Assembly: GCF_040869045.1 (NCBI RefSeq)
Contig: NC_090321.1
Span: 87,898,603 to 87,962,602 of the forward strand
Direction: 5' to 3'
Length of the DNA: 64,000 bases
Source: Eurosta solidaginis
Taxonomy: Eukaryota > Arthropoda > Insecta > Diptera > Tephritidae
Both the position numbers and the translations under genes were made by a program. Shown here in pieces: positions 21,573-31,399 of the stretch (positions are counted from its first letter, which is position 1; the number at the start of each line of letters is the position of its first letter). The notes beneath the pieces were generated by a model. The model made no database searches and was not told where the DNA came from. It saw only the letters and a program-made list of their open reading frames with translations.

Positions 21573-22255
21573 TAGGTCTTAGGTACTAGTCATCACATTC
21601 TTCATCAATCTAGGGCGTTGATCAGACAATTAAATAAAGGCGTTGGGCGCGTGAAATTCTTATCATCGGATTCTGAACTATTTTCCAAGTTTGAAGCTAG
21701 TAGCTTATCGGGAAGTTATATAAATGTCAATTACAAAATTCGTGCCGGCCAGCAGCTAGCCAGTCAGCCAGCCTGTCAAGTCAAGCTAAATAAAACCGTT
21801 TAAAAACGAAACTAAGGGCATTTTATTCAAATAGCAATGAACAGGCTTTTTGAATGATTTGTGATAGAAAAAGCAATAATTTAGTTATATAATGACACGC
21901 GGTAGTAATAAATATTTAATGTTATTAGTATCACAACATCCAAGTTTTAGATTTATTGATACTGTCCAGTTATATGATTTAAGGCAATCATATGATACTA
22001 AAGATTATTGCAATTTTAACCTACATTCCCGTGAAGGGTTAAACTACAGCATATGTGGTGCCGATAGAGTCCATTGCCATTAAGTCTGATAAATAAAGAT
22101 TTTCGGCACCGGAAAAACCGGTGATTTACATATATAGTTTAAGATGCTTCCCATATGTGGGCGTAATTAAGTACAACATATAGTACTGCCTATAATTGCC
22201 AGTGGGATGGTATATAAAGTGTTATATATATTTAAAACTCATTCCAATGGAAAAT
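21573..22255. other. Non-coding gap
   Basis: Mixed sequence with no gene. The part at 21620-21805 includes a repeated CAGCCAGCCAG-type motif. Confidence 0.4.
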
Positions 22256-22264
22256 ATAAAATAA

Positions 22265-22595
22265 ATACAAGTCGCGGTAACCTCCGAAGAGATTTTAGGC
22301 CGAGCTTCTCTTCCGATCGGCCGCCGTGGTGTCGTATTAGCGTGCTCCACCTACTACACCGATGATCCTGTATATGTTTTACGCCGACTTAGAGGCTGAG
22401 AAGCTTTTTAGGCAGAAGCACACTCGGCGTGCCTGCAAATCACTGCCGAGGGGCGACACCGCATAGACACTTTTTTCAAATTAAAAAAAATTTTTTCTAA
22501 ATTTTAAATGTTGCTTGGGCCTTGAACTTAGCATCTTCGGCGTGGTAGGCGAAGCACGCTACCACCACACCGCGGCAGCCAATGGGCAATATATG
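22265..22595 (-). mobile_element. tRNA-derived SINE (about 330 bp)
   Basis: Minus strand begins GCCGCGGTGTGGTGGTAGCG (A-box region) and GTTCAAGGCCC (B-box-like). It then has an A/T run, CGAGTGTGCTTCTGCC, AAAAGCTTCTCAGCCTC, GTCGGCGTAAAACATATACA, GGTGGAGCACG, and ends GGAAGAGAAGCTCGGCC and CTCTTCGGAGGTTACCGCG. This has the shape of a SINE family I recall from tephritid sequence. Another copy is split at 41.75-43.08 kb and a worn one lies at 39.4-39.7 kb. Confidence 0.75.
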
Positions 22596-22789
22596 TATGT
22601 ATTCCAATAAACTTATCTAGCAGGTCTAATCTGCATCTTAAATATACACTTTCAGATAAAGCATGCCCTGTGCACAGGTTAAATAAACTTTTTCAGATTA
22701 TTACGTTTATTGGTGTGTACTTAATCCACTCAACAAAATCGAAATATATTAAGACATCCGATATTTCACTTCCCAAGGCAGTCGGTTCT

Positions 22790-23719
22790 ATGTACCGGAG
22801 CGACTCGGGATTTTTCCCGACCAAGGACTGTCATTTCAGTGTGACCCCATCTAATTTGTTTCGTCCCTCCCACATATTGTCATCCTCCCAGCAGCTCCTT
22901 GCAGCAGGACTGCTCCATATTCTCTTACTCCGGGAAGGCATCGAATCCAATCCGGGTCCGTCTGCTGACCCCGGTCCTGAGAAATGGTTTTGCTGCATCT
23001 GCCGGAAAAGAATCTTTTTAGGACTTTCATACTCTGTTCAGTGTGTCTCGTGCAAGGGATGGTTGCATCGGACAGGTTGTTCTGGGCTTGATCCCAAAAC
23101 CCGACGTCCACGTAACTTTTATAAATCTTTTGTGGCTCCTTGCTGTTCACCTTCCAGCAGCCCCGCTGCTCAGCAAGCCACAACAAGTACCCGCTGCTGC
23201 TCACGCCCCACGGCGCCAACAACTCAAACAGCTGATACCACTCATAACTACTACCTTCGTAGTAGAGTTGGTAGCAATGCTGAGCATCAGCCCCTGCCCC
23301 CGTCTTCTCCCCCCCTCTTTTCCGACAGCAATCGTGCAGGTCAGGGAAACAGACTCTTAGTCCCTACCTCCGTTTGCACCGTCTGCCAGCACAGAATATA
23401 TAGGTTTGCGACATCCGCCCAATGCAGCTCCTGCCTTGGGTGGTGCCACTTTCCCAGATGTTCTGGTCTCCCCGACGGCAACCCCCCGACGGGTTTCATC
23501 GCGCCATGTTGCCAGGTGGCAAACCCAAATCATCCGGGTACCCCAATGCTTGCCCAAGGACGCCCAGTCCCAGGGCCACAACAGCAATTGCGTCCTGGCC
23601 TTCCACAACCCAGGCGTAGTCACCCGTCACTTACCCCCAGAGTGGCGACGTCTCCCCTTATGCACTTCAGAATCCTGCAGTTAAACTGTAATGGACTAAC
23701 TGGGAAATTACGGAGATAG
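22790..23719 (+). pseudogene. LINE A ORF1/N-terminal region with 2A-like motif and two zinc fingers
   Basis: Likely start MYRSDSGFFPTKDCHFSV at 22790. A hydrophobic Leu-rich stretch LLAAGLLHILLLREG runs into GIESNPGP (22937-22960), which resembles a 2A ribosome-skipping motif. Next come two PHD-like arrays: CCICRKRIFLGLS...CVSCKGWLHRTGC, and CTVCQHRIYRF...CSSCLGWCHFPRC. Pro/Ser/Gln-rich linkers separate them. The C-terminus FRILQLNCNGLTGK is the start of the endonuclease; loss of one A near 23700 shifts the frame and stops at 23717. So this was one protein continuous with EN-RT, or one split by a 2A event. Confidence 0.78.
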
Positions 23720-23727
23720 TCGATTTC

Positions 23728-24540
23728 ATGAAGCGGCACAACATCCGCATTTCTGCGATTCAAGAGACTAAACTCACAGCAAGATCTGCATTGCAGACCT
23801 GCTCTGGGTATAACGTCCACATGAAAGACCGCGAGAGCGGAAATGGAGGCGGTCTCGCGTTTATCATACACCACTCTGTGCAATATTATATATTTGATCC
23901 TGGCATCGACCGCAGGGACAATGTCTTAGAACGTCAAGGCCTATCTGTCCTGTCAGGCGATGCAAACCTAGAAATCATCAACATCTACATCCCTCCTGCC
24001 ACCTGTTGCCCCAGTGGATACCGCCCAAATATCAGGGCCTTACTCACTGGCAACAATCGCATTATCTTAGGTGATTTCAATGCCCATCATGATCTATGGC
24101 ATTCAAACTTGCGGCCGGACAGTAGGGGTGAGATGTTGGCGGATCAAATAGAAGAAACGACGTTCTGCACAATAAACGGAGACGCCCCCACACGTATGGT
24201 AGGAAGCTGTCACAGCTCGCCAGATATCTCAATCGTGAGCGCAGAACTCGTAAACTGCGTCAACTGGCAGCCGATGGTAACATTGGCATCCGACCACCTG
24301 CCCATACTTATTTCGCTTGAGCGTACCGCCGACTTCATCGTCACTGAAAAACGCACTTTCATAAACTTCAAAAAAGGAAAGTGGGAAGACAGCCGCTTTG
24401 CTGCCCTCCCTATCCCGACTGATGCCCGCCAAGTGGAGCGCGCCTTCCGTAAGGTCATTAAATCCGCCTCGGCACATTTCATTCCCGCCGGGAGAATTCC
24501 CGAAATCCGGCCCACTTCCCGGCGGAGGCCGCAAACTTAG
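23728..24540 (+). pseudogene. LINE A AP endonuclease domain
   Basis: APE-type DNA nickase. ISAIQETKL (catalytic Glu), GGGLAFIIHHSV, INIYIPP, LGDFNAHHDLWHS (catalytic Asp/Asn), SPDISIVSAEL and SDHLPILISL (catalytic SDH) are all present in order, so active-site residues look intact. The frame ends at 24540 after a shift near SRRRPQT. Separated from ORF1 only by the one-base loss near 23700. Confidence 0.85.
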
Positions 24541-24719
24541 CGAGAGAATGTGACCTTATAAGACAGCTTGATCCAGGCGACCCCCAAATAAGGGATATAA
24601 ACCAACGCATCAGATTGCTTGTTGTTAAGAACTTGTAACCTCTCTACCGGTGTGGGTAAACTTTGGTCCACCGCAAAGTCCCTGTCGAATCCGACTAAGC
24701 ACAAAGACAAAGTTTCCAT

Positions 24720-25043
24720 GGGATTCAAGGGGTTGTGTAGCGCAATATATAGCTTCTCCAACCCAATTGTCAACCTCACCTTCGAGCGGCGAATCCCGTT
24801 TCACTAACAGACGAGGCTCTGGCGACCCCAAGCTCCTCATGGAACTTGGGGGTGGGGAGGGAGGGATGGCCTGAAGGTTTAATGTGGCCATATAAATCGT
24901 TCCCGAGATGGTCGGGCCAGCACCTTAATGGTGCTGTGTTACCGGAGCGTATCGGATCTGTATCCGACAAAGGACCATCACATCGATAACACTCCCCAAA
25001 GCCTTCGGGGAGTAACCTAATCGCTACAACAACAACAACAACA
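24720..25043 (+). mobile_element. SINE (CAA-tailed, short subfamily) inside LINE A
   Basis: Body starts at the same base as the 16571 copy (GGGATTCAAGGGG) and ends in a longer CAA tail. Target duplication ACAAAGTTTCCAT at 24707-24719 and 25044-25056. It interrupts LINE A between KDKVSM and VSIAFGDKVL. Confidence 0.92.
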
Positions 25044-25360
25044 ACAAAGTTTCCATCGCCTTTGGCGACAAAGTGCTGTCGGACGCGAAAAAATGCGCGA
25101 GCGCTTTCTGCCGGCAATATATAATGCATCCTACGGTCGACAAAGATAGACGGAGAGCCAATAGACACGCACATAAACACAAATTCAGCGCGTCACCAAT
25201 CACCATCAGCGCTAAAGAGGTTGAGGACGCCATTGGTCGTGCTAAACCATCCAAAGCAGTGGGCCCAGACGGCATAGCCATGCCGATGCTTAAAAGCCTA
25301 GGGAAAGACGGTTTCAAATATTTAGCGCATGTCTTCAATCTGTCTCTTTCCACCTTTGTC

Positions 25361-25695
25361 AGGCCGAAGGCCGCCAACATAGAAACGTGTTCTGCGCAAA
25401 AATATTATGAAACCGACCGCCGGCTTCGGAGGGACACCGGGCCGTTTTCGTTAATATCTCTAAGATATATTTTTTCCGCCTTCGGATTATTAATACTGAT
25501 GTCAACCTCTCTCAATATTTTTGGTAGCGTATTACCAGTGGACCGCTGTTCTAGACTATTACCCGAATTTATTTCTTGTGTCAGCAAACAAATATTGTTT
25601 ATAAAATTAATACCATTGTAGTATCCTTGTTTCCATCATTGGCCACTTCAAAAGCAGAAAAACCCTTCAGCTGCCACAATCCAACCACTACTTAC
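25361..25695. other. Unrelated repeat junction next to exon 1
   Basis: Begins GGCCGAAGGCCGCC with CGTGTTCTGCGC. A relative with GTTTTGGGCAGAACACTTTTC and GGCCTTCGGCCGCG occurs at 39825-39870, so this is another repeat family. The last ~80 bp is probably native intron next to the exon 1 donor. Confidence 0.5.
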
Positions 25696-25746
25696 TTGCT
25701 CCTTTAGGGACTCTGCAATAATTTGAACAGCTTCAACTTCCGACAT
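25696..25746 (-). CDS. HACL1: HACL1-like first coding exon (17 codons)
   Basis: Minus-strand ATG at 25746 starts MSEVEAVQIIAESLKEQ, followed at once by a consensus GTAAGT donor. Phase 0 joins it to exon 2 (acceptor TTACAG at 2225-2230), giving [14 protein letters not shown]. This matches the family N-terminus, an Ile-Ala-x-x-Leu-Lys helix followed by VEYIFGI. No other candidate first exon was found nearer exon 2. The short exon falls below usual ORF cut-offs and would be missed without splicing logic. Confidence 0.87.
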
Positions 25747-25887
25747 GTCCGCTGAATAATTTATACTTTTCACTTAAATGTAGAAAATTTGGAATAGTTA
25801 ACAATTACTTTCCGTAAAAAAATTTACACGTTCAATTTGCTCAGCTGTTTGCGATAGACAAAAAATTAAAAGCAGGAACAAGAAAAT
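25747..25887 (-). promoter_or_regulatory. Likely 5' UTR and promoter-proximal DNA of HACL1-like gene
   Basis: The 141 bases between the start codon and the upstream MITE. They are AT-rich with no clear TATA box that I would defend. The last 8 bases (25880-25887) are the target duplication of the MITE, so native upstream sequence is interrupted here and must resume at 26247. Confidence 0.4.
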
Positions 25888-26238
25888 CATTGTAAATTTT
25901 ACCAAGTAGCGCAACTAACAGCTGATCGGTGAAAATTCGCACATTCATACGAACAGTTCTCGACTCAGTTTCAAAACAAAACTTTAGATTATTTAACTCA
26001 AATTTTAAAGTGAGATAATCTTTACGAATTTATGTACATAGAATATATAAGGCGTTTTTGTTGTTATTAAAACAGTAGTTTTATTTTTATTAAAGCTTTT
26101 ATCAATTTTTTTTTAATTTTGAAAAAGCTCCGAACACCATTCCTTCATTTTATGACATTCGACTGCCTAGTCCACTGCCTTCCACCCTATTCGCAACATA
26201 ACCTCTGTTTAAGTTGCCAAACTATATAGTAAACAATG
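25888..26238. mobile_element. CATTGT-ended MITE copy B (empty site for the nested insertion)
   Basis: 351-bp element with ends CATTGTAAAT and GTAAACAATG and an 8-bp duplication AAGAAAAT at 25880-25887 and 26239-26246. It sits 142 bp upstream of the HACL1-like start codon. It lacks the 891-bp insertion found in copy A and so proves where that insertion happened. Confidence 0.87.
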
Positions 26239-26246
26239 AAGAAAAT

Positions 26247-26870
26247 GACAAATACCCGGCGAACCATCAAAACAAACACAAACAACCGAATACTGAACCG
26301 GCTCAGCGCCGACAAAATAAAAGCATTTACACCCCTATCAATCGCCAATCTACCATATCAATCGACAATCACAACTACGACCTCATTCTTGCCTACCTCG
26401 TCAATCTAGCCATCTACCACGAAGATATTCGCGTAGCCAACCAATCGGCTTTTTCAACGCATTTTACTTAACATCCCTGCAAAAACGCTCCACGTCATTT
26501 TACTAGCCATTTTACGGTCATTGTGACTTTCTGCAGCGGTTATATTCATAGTCACGTTTGCATGGGCGTGATGACCTTTTGTGACCAAATTTTCCGTTTC
26601 GTTCCTATTAATGTGATCGTGCATTCCGCTCCCACTTATAGGATGTGAGCATAGCACTGTGCTGCTCACACTGGTCACAATGCTCGTCAAATGGCGGTCA
26701 TTTTTCCGTCATTTCACTCTACATTTTCGAGCCATTTGACAATTAATTTTACTGCGGTTTAACCATTTATATAACCGCCATATAACGTGAATTTTACCTG
26801 CAGATTTACTTTACCTGGAGCAGCCATATGAATAAAATATGAACCAAAAAATTGAATTTTCAATATTTAT
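26247..26870. other. Upstream DNA of HACL1-like gene, no gene seen
   Basis: Intergenic by position. Carries repeated GTCATTTTAC/CATTTTACGGTCA motifs in both orientations at 26460-26720 that could be a worn inverted-repeat element. No coding exon. Confidence 0.4.
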
Positions 26871-26874
26871 TATT

Positions 26875-27840
26875 TTCAATATTATTATATATGTACATAC
26901 ATGAAATTGGAACTTATATTAATCCAGTTCATATAAAACAGAAGAACTTTAATAATAAATAAACTCGCTTAATTGGTTTTTGTTTTCCAATCTCTTCTAA
27001 GCGAGCAAAAAAATAATATTAAGCTTTAGAAAAAACTCCAATTATTTGAATAATCTACAACTTAAAGCTTAGTAGAAATTCAGATCAAGAATATTCAAAG
27101 GTGTCGTGGATCCGATTGCTGTCGTAATTGAAGAACTTAAAAATGTACGACTATTAATTGAGTCAGACTTATTATTGTTCTAAATCTAATCATTCAAGCA
27201 ATAATTCTGCAAACCTTAGCAGGAGTATTGATTGGTTTCAAATCTAATTCCAACAGCAATCGTATCACGACATCCCTTATTATATATGAACATGAAATTT
27301 TAACTTAAATTAATACAGTTCATATAAAGAAAAGTAAGTATTTTAATAATAAATAAACTCGCTTAATTGGTTTTCGTTTTCCAATTGAAATCTTTTCCAA
27401 GCGAACAGAAAATAATTTTAAGCTTTAGAAAAAACTCCAATTATTTGAATCAATTTAAATCTACAACTTAAAGCTAATTAGAAATTCAGATTAGATTTAC
27501 TCTTTTTTTTTCAGATAAAGAATATTCAAAGGTGTCGTGGAATCCGATTGCTGTCGTAATTGATGAACTTAAAAATGTACGACTAGTAATTGAGTCAGAC
27601 TTATTATTGTTCTAAATCTAATCATTCAAGCAATAATTCTGCAACCCATAGCAGAAGTATTGATTGGTTTCAAATCTAATTCCGACAGCAATCGTATCAC
27701 ATCCCTTATTATATATGTACGTGATATTGCAACTTAAATTAATACTGTTGATATAAAGAAAAGTAAATACTTTAATAATAAATAAACTCTCTTAATTGGT
27801 TTTTGTTTTCCAATTGAAATCTTTTCCTGAGCAAGCACAT
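26875..27840. repeat. Tandem repeat, about 410-bp unit, 2.3 copies
   Basis: Units include AATAAACTCGCTTAATTGGTTTT, AAGCTTTAGAAAAAACTCC, AATATTCAAAGGTGTCGTGG, GATTGCTGTCGTAATTG and CAGACTTATTATTGTTC, repeated at about 26950, 27350 and (partly) 27780. Short indels differ between units. Confidence 0.8.
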
Positions 27841-27894
27841 CGCTAACCTGTGTTGGCAAAATATATGATTATACTGTCTTCGATAGATAGTCGG

Positions 27895-28500
27895 ACGAGG
27901 CGTTACTCGGCGAAGTAGAGATGACCGTTGTGTCGGTGGCAGCTGTTACAACAGCAGTTTCTAACTTTACACCATCCGTACAGTGTGATGAATGCTTCAC
28001 TGCCTTTTCCAATTGCTTGGCGCCAGCAATTTTTGCTGTTTGTAAAGCTTTAGCTGTAATGCAAATATATAGATGGGTTAAAGTTTCGTATGTTATTCAA
28101 CAACTCATCCTATACCATCATCACAGCCTCCTCATCGATTTTGAATATGTGTACTGTTTCAGTATTCAGACCCAGTTCGTTTGATGCAATATTTTCGATT
28201 TGATGAATATGTATACTATCCGTTAGGCAGACAATTAGGTGCGTTCGATTCATTCATATACTGTGGCTATTTGAGCCGTAGACGCAATTGATATATTGTA
28301 ACATTTGTAAACAGTTGGGTTTCTCTGCTGTCACCATCACCACTAGAGAGCTATTGAAGAAACGCTCGACCAAGATATGTTGCGATTTACGCGCATAGAT
28401 TTTTTCCACCTTGTCACAGTTATTGATGGAGAAAAGGCGAAAGCCATATTTACCATCCAATACGGAAATGGAACTGTGGAGGAAGAAACATTTTATAAAA
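27895..28500 (-). pseudogene. PROPPIN (Atg18/WIPI-like) gene fragment, decayed
   Basis: Minus strand 28254-28490 begins after an intact-looking acceptor (CTTCCTCCACAG) and reads GFRLFSINNCDKVEKIY and ILVERFFNSSLVVMVTAEKP, the first WD blades of Atg18/WIPI autophagy proteins. After a stop/frameshift it continues MNRTHLIVCLTDSIHIHQIE, then jumps to NTETVHIFKI, a motif normally more than 100 residues later. The blades between, including the FRRG phosphoinositide site, are missing. A possible last exon with acceptor TGCATTACAG codes an Ala/Ser/Thr-rich tail ending SSDYLSKTV. Clearly non-functional as a PROPPIN. Confidence 0.72.
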
Positions 28501-28690
28501 TTTAATAAAATCAATAAATGATAGCTGTGTTAAAATGGGGTAAAGTATCGTATGTTAAAGTATAGCGAAGTTTGAATAGGTCTCATTCTTCATTCTTAGA
28601 AACATGTACGAAGGTACCTCGTAAGATATTAAAAATCCTCAACGCTTTTTTGCAATAACTTAAAAAAAACTTATATTCATCAAATTTCTG
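28501..28690. other. Short non-coding gap
   Basis: Upstream (minus sense) intron-like DNA of the PROPPIN fragment. No earlier exon recognised. Confidence 0.4.
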
Positions 28691-29200
28691 TTTAACTTCT
28701 ACATATCAATAGCTACCTTTACCACCAGAATGAGTCACCATTGCTTCTACACCTATGCTATTGTTTCCTACACCGATGAGCTTTGTGATAAAATAAACAG
28801 CTATCTCCCCAATCTCTCCAGTTTTGTCGCCTCGCGAAACCTGATATTGTAACCAACCAAATCATCGGTGATCTTATTTAAAACATGGCCGCGCCAAATG
28901 TCGACCATATGACATTACCCTACCGACTGTCTTACACCTTAAAATTTTGGGTGTGACTTTCATCAGGATCTAAATTTTGGTGAGCACGCAGCCGCAATTG
29001 TTCCGAGAATTCAGAGCCGTACCAAAATCCTTAAATCCCTCGCTGGGAGTACCTGGGGAAAGGATAAAGAAACGCTCATGACTACACACAAAGCAATTAG
29101 CCAGCCGATTAAGTGCTATGCGTCACCCATAGGTCGCCAAGCCTAAAAATTACCTACTGGAAGAAGCTACAGGCCTGCCAAAATACTGCTCTCAGTTATA
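28691..29200 (+). pseudogene. LINE A RT C-terminal fragment
   Basis: Plus strand, with stops, reads DELCDKINSYLPNLSSFVAS, SRNLIL, SLAGSTWGKDKET and WKKLQACQN, matching the LINE A copy at 32.8-33.2 kb (ELCNRINGYLRDLSSFFAS, AGSTWGKDKET). It lies opposite to, and between, the minus-strand host gene fragments. Confidence 0.75.
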
Positions 29201-29313
29201 TTTTGTTGATCCACAGCAACCAAGGCGCGGTAATCTTCCAGGGTTTTCGTCACGAAATATCTTTTCCAGATAAGCTTATACCACTTGAGCACGCTACGTT
29301 GTGTTATTATTTT

Positions 29314-29512
29314 ATCCAATAGTTTATTAATGGTTGCCCCATCATTTGAAATTGTGGCCTTACCACTGGAATCAACAATATGCTTGTCCATATTACGTGA
29401 ACCCAATGTACAGCGTCCACAATTGAATGCGAGGTATTGATGTTGGATATGGTGAATATTTTTTACATAAAAACTCATGTACCCAATACAAGTTCAGGCA
29501 TACCGCCGATAA
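29314..29512 (-). pseudogene. CCT7 (TCP-1 eta) N-terminal fragment
   Basis: Minus strand reads [13 protein letters not shown] and, after a one-base frameshift, [19 protein letters not shown] then [13 protein letters not shown]. This is the N-terminal signature of group II chaperonin eta subunits (normally TLGPRGMDKLIVD and ISNDGATI). A possible start MPELVLGT with two stops precedes it. The match ends at KLLD. It lies right after the Trm1 fragment on the same strand. Pseudogene or captured exon. Confidence 0.75.
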
Positions 29513-31015
29513 CACACCTTTTAAACGACGTTGTGTGTCCAAATCACTTAGCGGTTTTTCTTCTACGATTTGTAGCAATTCTTCAACAAACGTTGGATCA
29601 TGTATGGGATGCGACCAAAGTGGACCGCCCATCTATATTTGGGAATATAAGAAACAATTTGGTGTGAACAATTGGTGCCAGTTAACCCTCTGAAAAAGCG
29701 ACTGACGCGCCTTTTTGAACGGACATAACCGTTTAAACGGTTAAGCACCAATTAAGTAAGAAGGAAATAATTTGATTTATTCGAGTTTAAATACTTAAGT
29801 GGGATAGTTGAAACTTACATGATGTTTATCACCGCAATGCGCACAATTTGTATTAACAGTTGGTATACCGAATTATACTTCCCCATTGCCTTTATCTGAG
29901 ATCTTAATTTTACAATACCCATAGGCTGTAGCGTATAGGTATCACAACCAGTGAAATACCATTCATTGTTTGCTGTGTTCATAATATAAAGATATGGTAA
30001 GTAATTGGATTGTGGTAAAAGGCCAAAATGCTGTATACCAACCTCATGCTATATTTACACTTCGCTTGACTACTATGCATACGCACAAATACGCGTATAT
30101 AAAAATTGGCAGAAATGCTCAAAAGTGGCTCAATATATTTTCCATAACGATTAGAGTGCGTTTCAATGCAATGCAATAGTATACGCAATCCCATATCATG
30201 GCAGCATTTCATACGCAAAGGCACAGAACTATTTTTGGCATTGCAGGCTTCAGGCGTATTGCCTGCCAGCACAGCCATACCATTCGCAGTTACAAGTAAT
30301 GAACCCCCACTCGTCAGTGATTGTATAGCGCCATCCAGAAAGCGATTCGGACAACCATAAGGATTTAGGTCTATAACATCGAAACGCTTCTCATATGAAG
30401 TTGAAAGGTACATGAGAGTCCTATTGCGAATTTTATTATTGATAATTACAGTTAAATCACTAGCTATTGATTCGTATATCAAACCTACATTGCATCCCCT
30501 TCGCTTGGCACAATTAAATGTTCCACTCCATTGTGTCGCATATTTACGCTAATGGAATCTACTGCCACCTTAGATATATCATTTGCAACAATTTCACGCA
30601 CGCCTACTACTTCTTTTGCATAACTTATGCTACGTAAACCTGTTGCAGCAAGCGCTTCCAATATTCGCAGTCCATCGTCGTATTTTACACCACCAGCCGT
30701 GTATGGTTTCTTGTCATTAGCATTGCTTGCTTTCCTTTGTATTTTGTGGATTTTTATGCGCCGCCGCTTCCCGCTCTCTTATCAACCGCTTTGAGTATAC
30801 ATTAAGTACTGAAATACTTAAATCAAGATTAAATTCTTGTACTGGATTGTAGAATACGGCCCCGCCGGCAATAATTTCTGTAGTACTTTCTTTGATCACA
30901 CGTTCGGGTGCTTTGTCGTTCGCAGCGATCTGTTAATTCATAAAATTTAGGGCGATTTTGTTAATAACGCGAAACATATATTTACCTTATTTTCAGATAT
31001 TTCCTCAACTTCCAT
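29513..31015 (-). pseudogene. tRNA (guanine26-N2)-dimethyltransferase Trm1, decayed copy with introns
   Basis: SAM-dependent methyltransferase for G26 of tRNA. Minus-strand pieces in order: MEVEEISENK (30986-31015); exon 30489-30929 with AVFYNPVQEFNLDLS and LRILEALAATGLRSISYAK (SAM site); an exon from 30420 with FDVIDLNPYGCPNRFLDGAI and LLSISANFYIRVFVRM; then GCDTYTLQPMG, NCAHCGDKHH and MGGPLWSHPIHD. Splice sites (GTAAAT/AACAG, GTAGGT/AATAG, GTAAGT/ATATAG) remain. Lesions: a 1-nt shift with TAA near 30719, a shift and stop near 29960, and a shift/stop before FGIPT near 29885. The C-terminus dissolves into the CCT7 fragment. The motif DLNPYG retains the catalytic DPPY-like core (Asp-x-Pro-Tyr). 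Confidence 0.82.
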
Positions 31016-31172
31016 TTTAGCTTTAAACTGCTGTGCATCCAAGTTTTTGTTATCAGCTGTTCGGTGGTGGCATACGCTGGCTGTTGCTTTCGTTGAACAG
31101 TGAAACGTGGAAACTGTTTCAACAGAGGAAATATTTAAGCATTAAAGATGCACAACACTGTTTTTTTATAAA

Positions 31173-31330
31173 TCAACGATGATAGCCAGCCTTGGGAGGT
31201 TGTTGCTGCTGCTATCGTGGCCTTGCATTACCCGGTTGCTCTTGTGGTATATACCTTGGTATAACTGGATGTGGCGTCATTGCCCCACCTGGTCCAGTTG
31301 ATGCGGACCACGAACAACAACCACCACGAC
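31173..31330 (-). pseudogene. Gln/Pro-rich C-terminal fragment of an unrecognised host protein
   Basis: Minus strand reads STGPGGAMTPHPVIPRYIP and EQPGNARPR, then an in-frame TAG, QQQQPPKAGYHR and a stop at 31173. The composition looks like the tail of a real protein with one CAG-to-TAG change. It ends about 160 nt upstream of the Trm1 start on the same strand. Identity unknown. Confidence 0.35.
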
Positions 31331-31399
31331 CTACACTGTTTGGGTTCACTTTGCTGCTGCAAACACACCTCCGTCACAATAATTAATGGAGACCATGGA

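Larger units (their letters stand above)
22772..25360 (+). mobile_element. LINE A copy 1 (2A-like, PHD fingers, EN, RT start), broken
   Basis: Starts at the conserved CTTCCCAAGGCAG end shared with the 34.5-kb copy. Contains ORF1 (22670-23719 open), endonuclease (23728-24540 open), a SINE insertion at 24720-25043, and the start of the RT region up to FNLSLSTFV at about 25360. There unrelated sequence (GGCCGAAGGCC) begins and the RT core and 3' end are lost. Non-autonomous remnant. Confidence 0.85.
2225..25695 (-). other. 23.5-kb intron 1 of HACL1-like gene, filled with transposons
   Basis: Bounded by the exon 1 donor at 25695 and the exon 2 acceptor at 2225. All other introns of this gene are under 90 nt. 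The enlargement is explained by the insertions annotated below: MITEs, at least three LINE families, SINEs and foldback DNA. Confidence 0.82.

Noticed and set aside
21618..21805. Possible rRNA-like or small-RNA segment (GGCGTTGGGCGCGTGAAATTCTT)
   Set aside because: Only a short stretch resembles the 18S GTGAAATTCTTGG region; flanks do not fit and no structure supports it.
29167..29330. Continuation of CCT7 downstream of KLLD ([19 protein letters not shown])
   Set aside because: Does not match the chaperonin sequence that should follow; partly overlaps the opposite-strand LINE A fragment, so origin left open.
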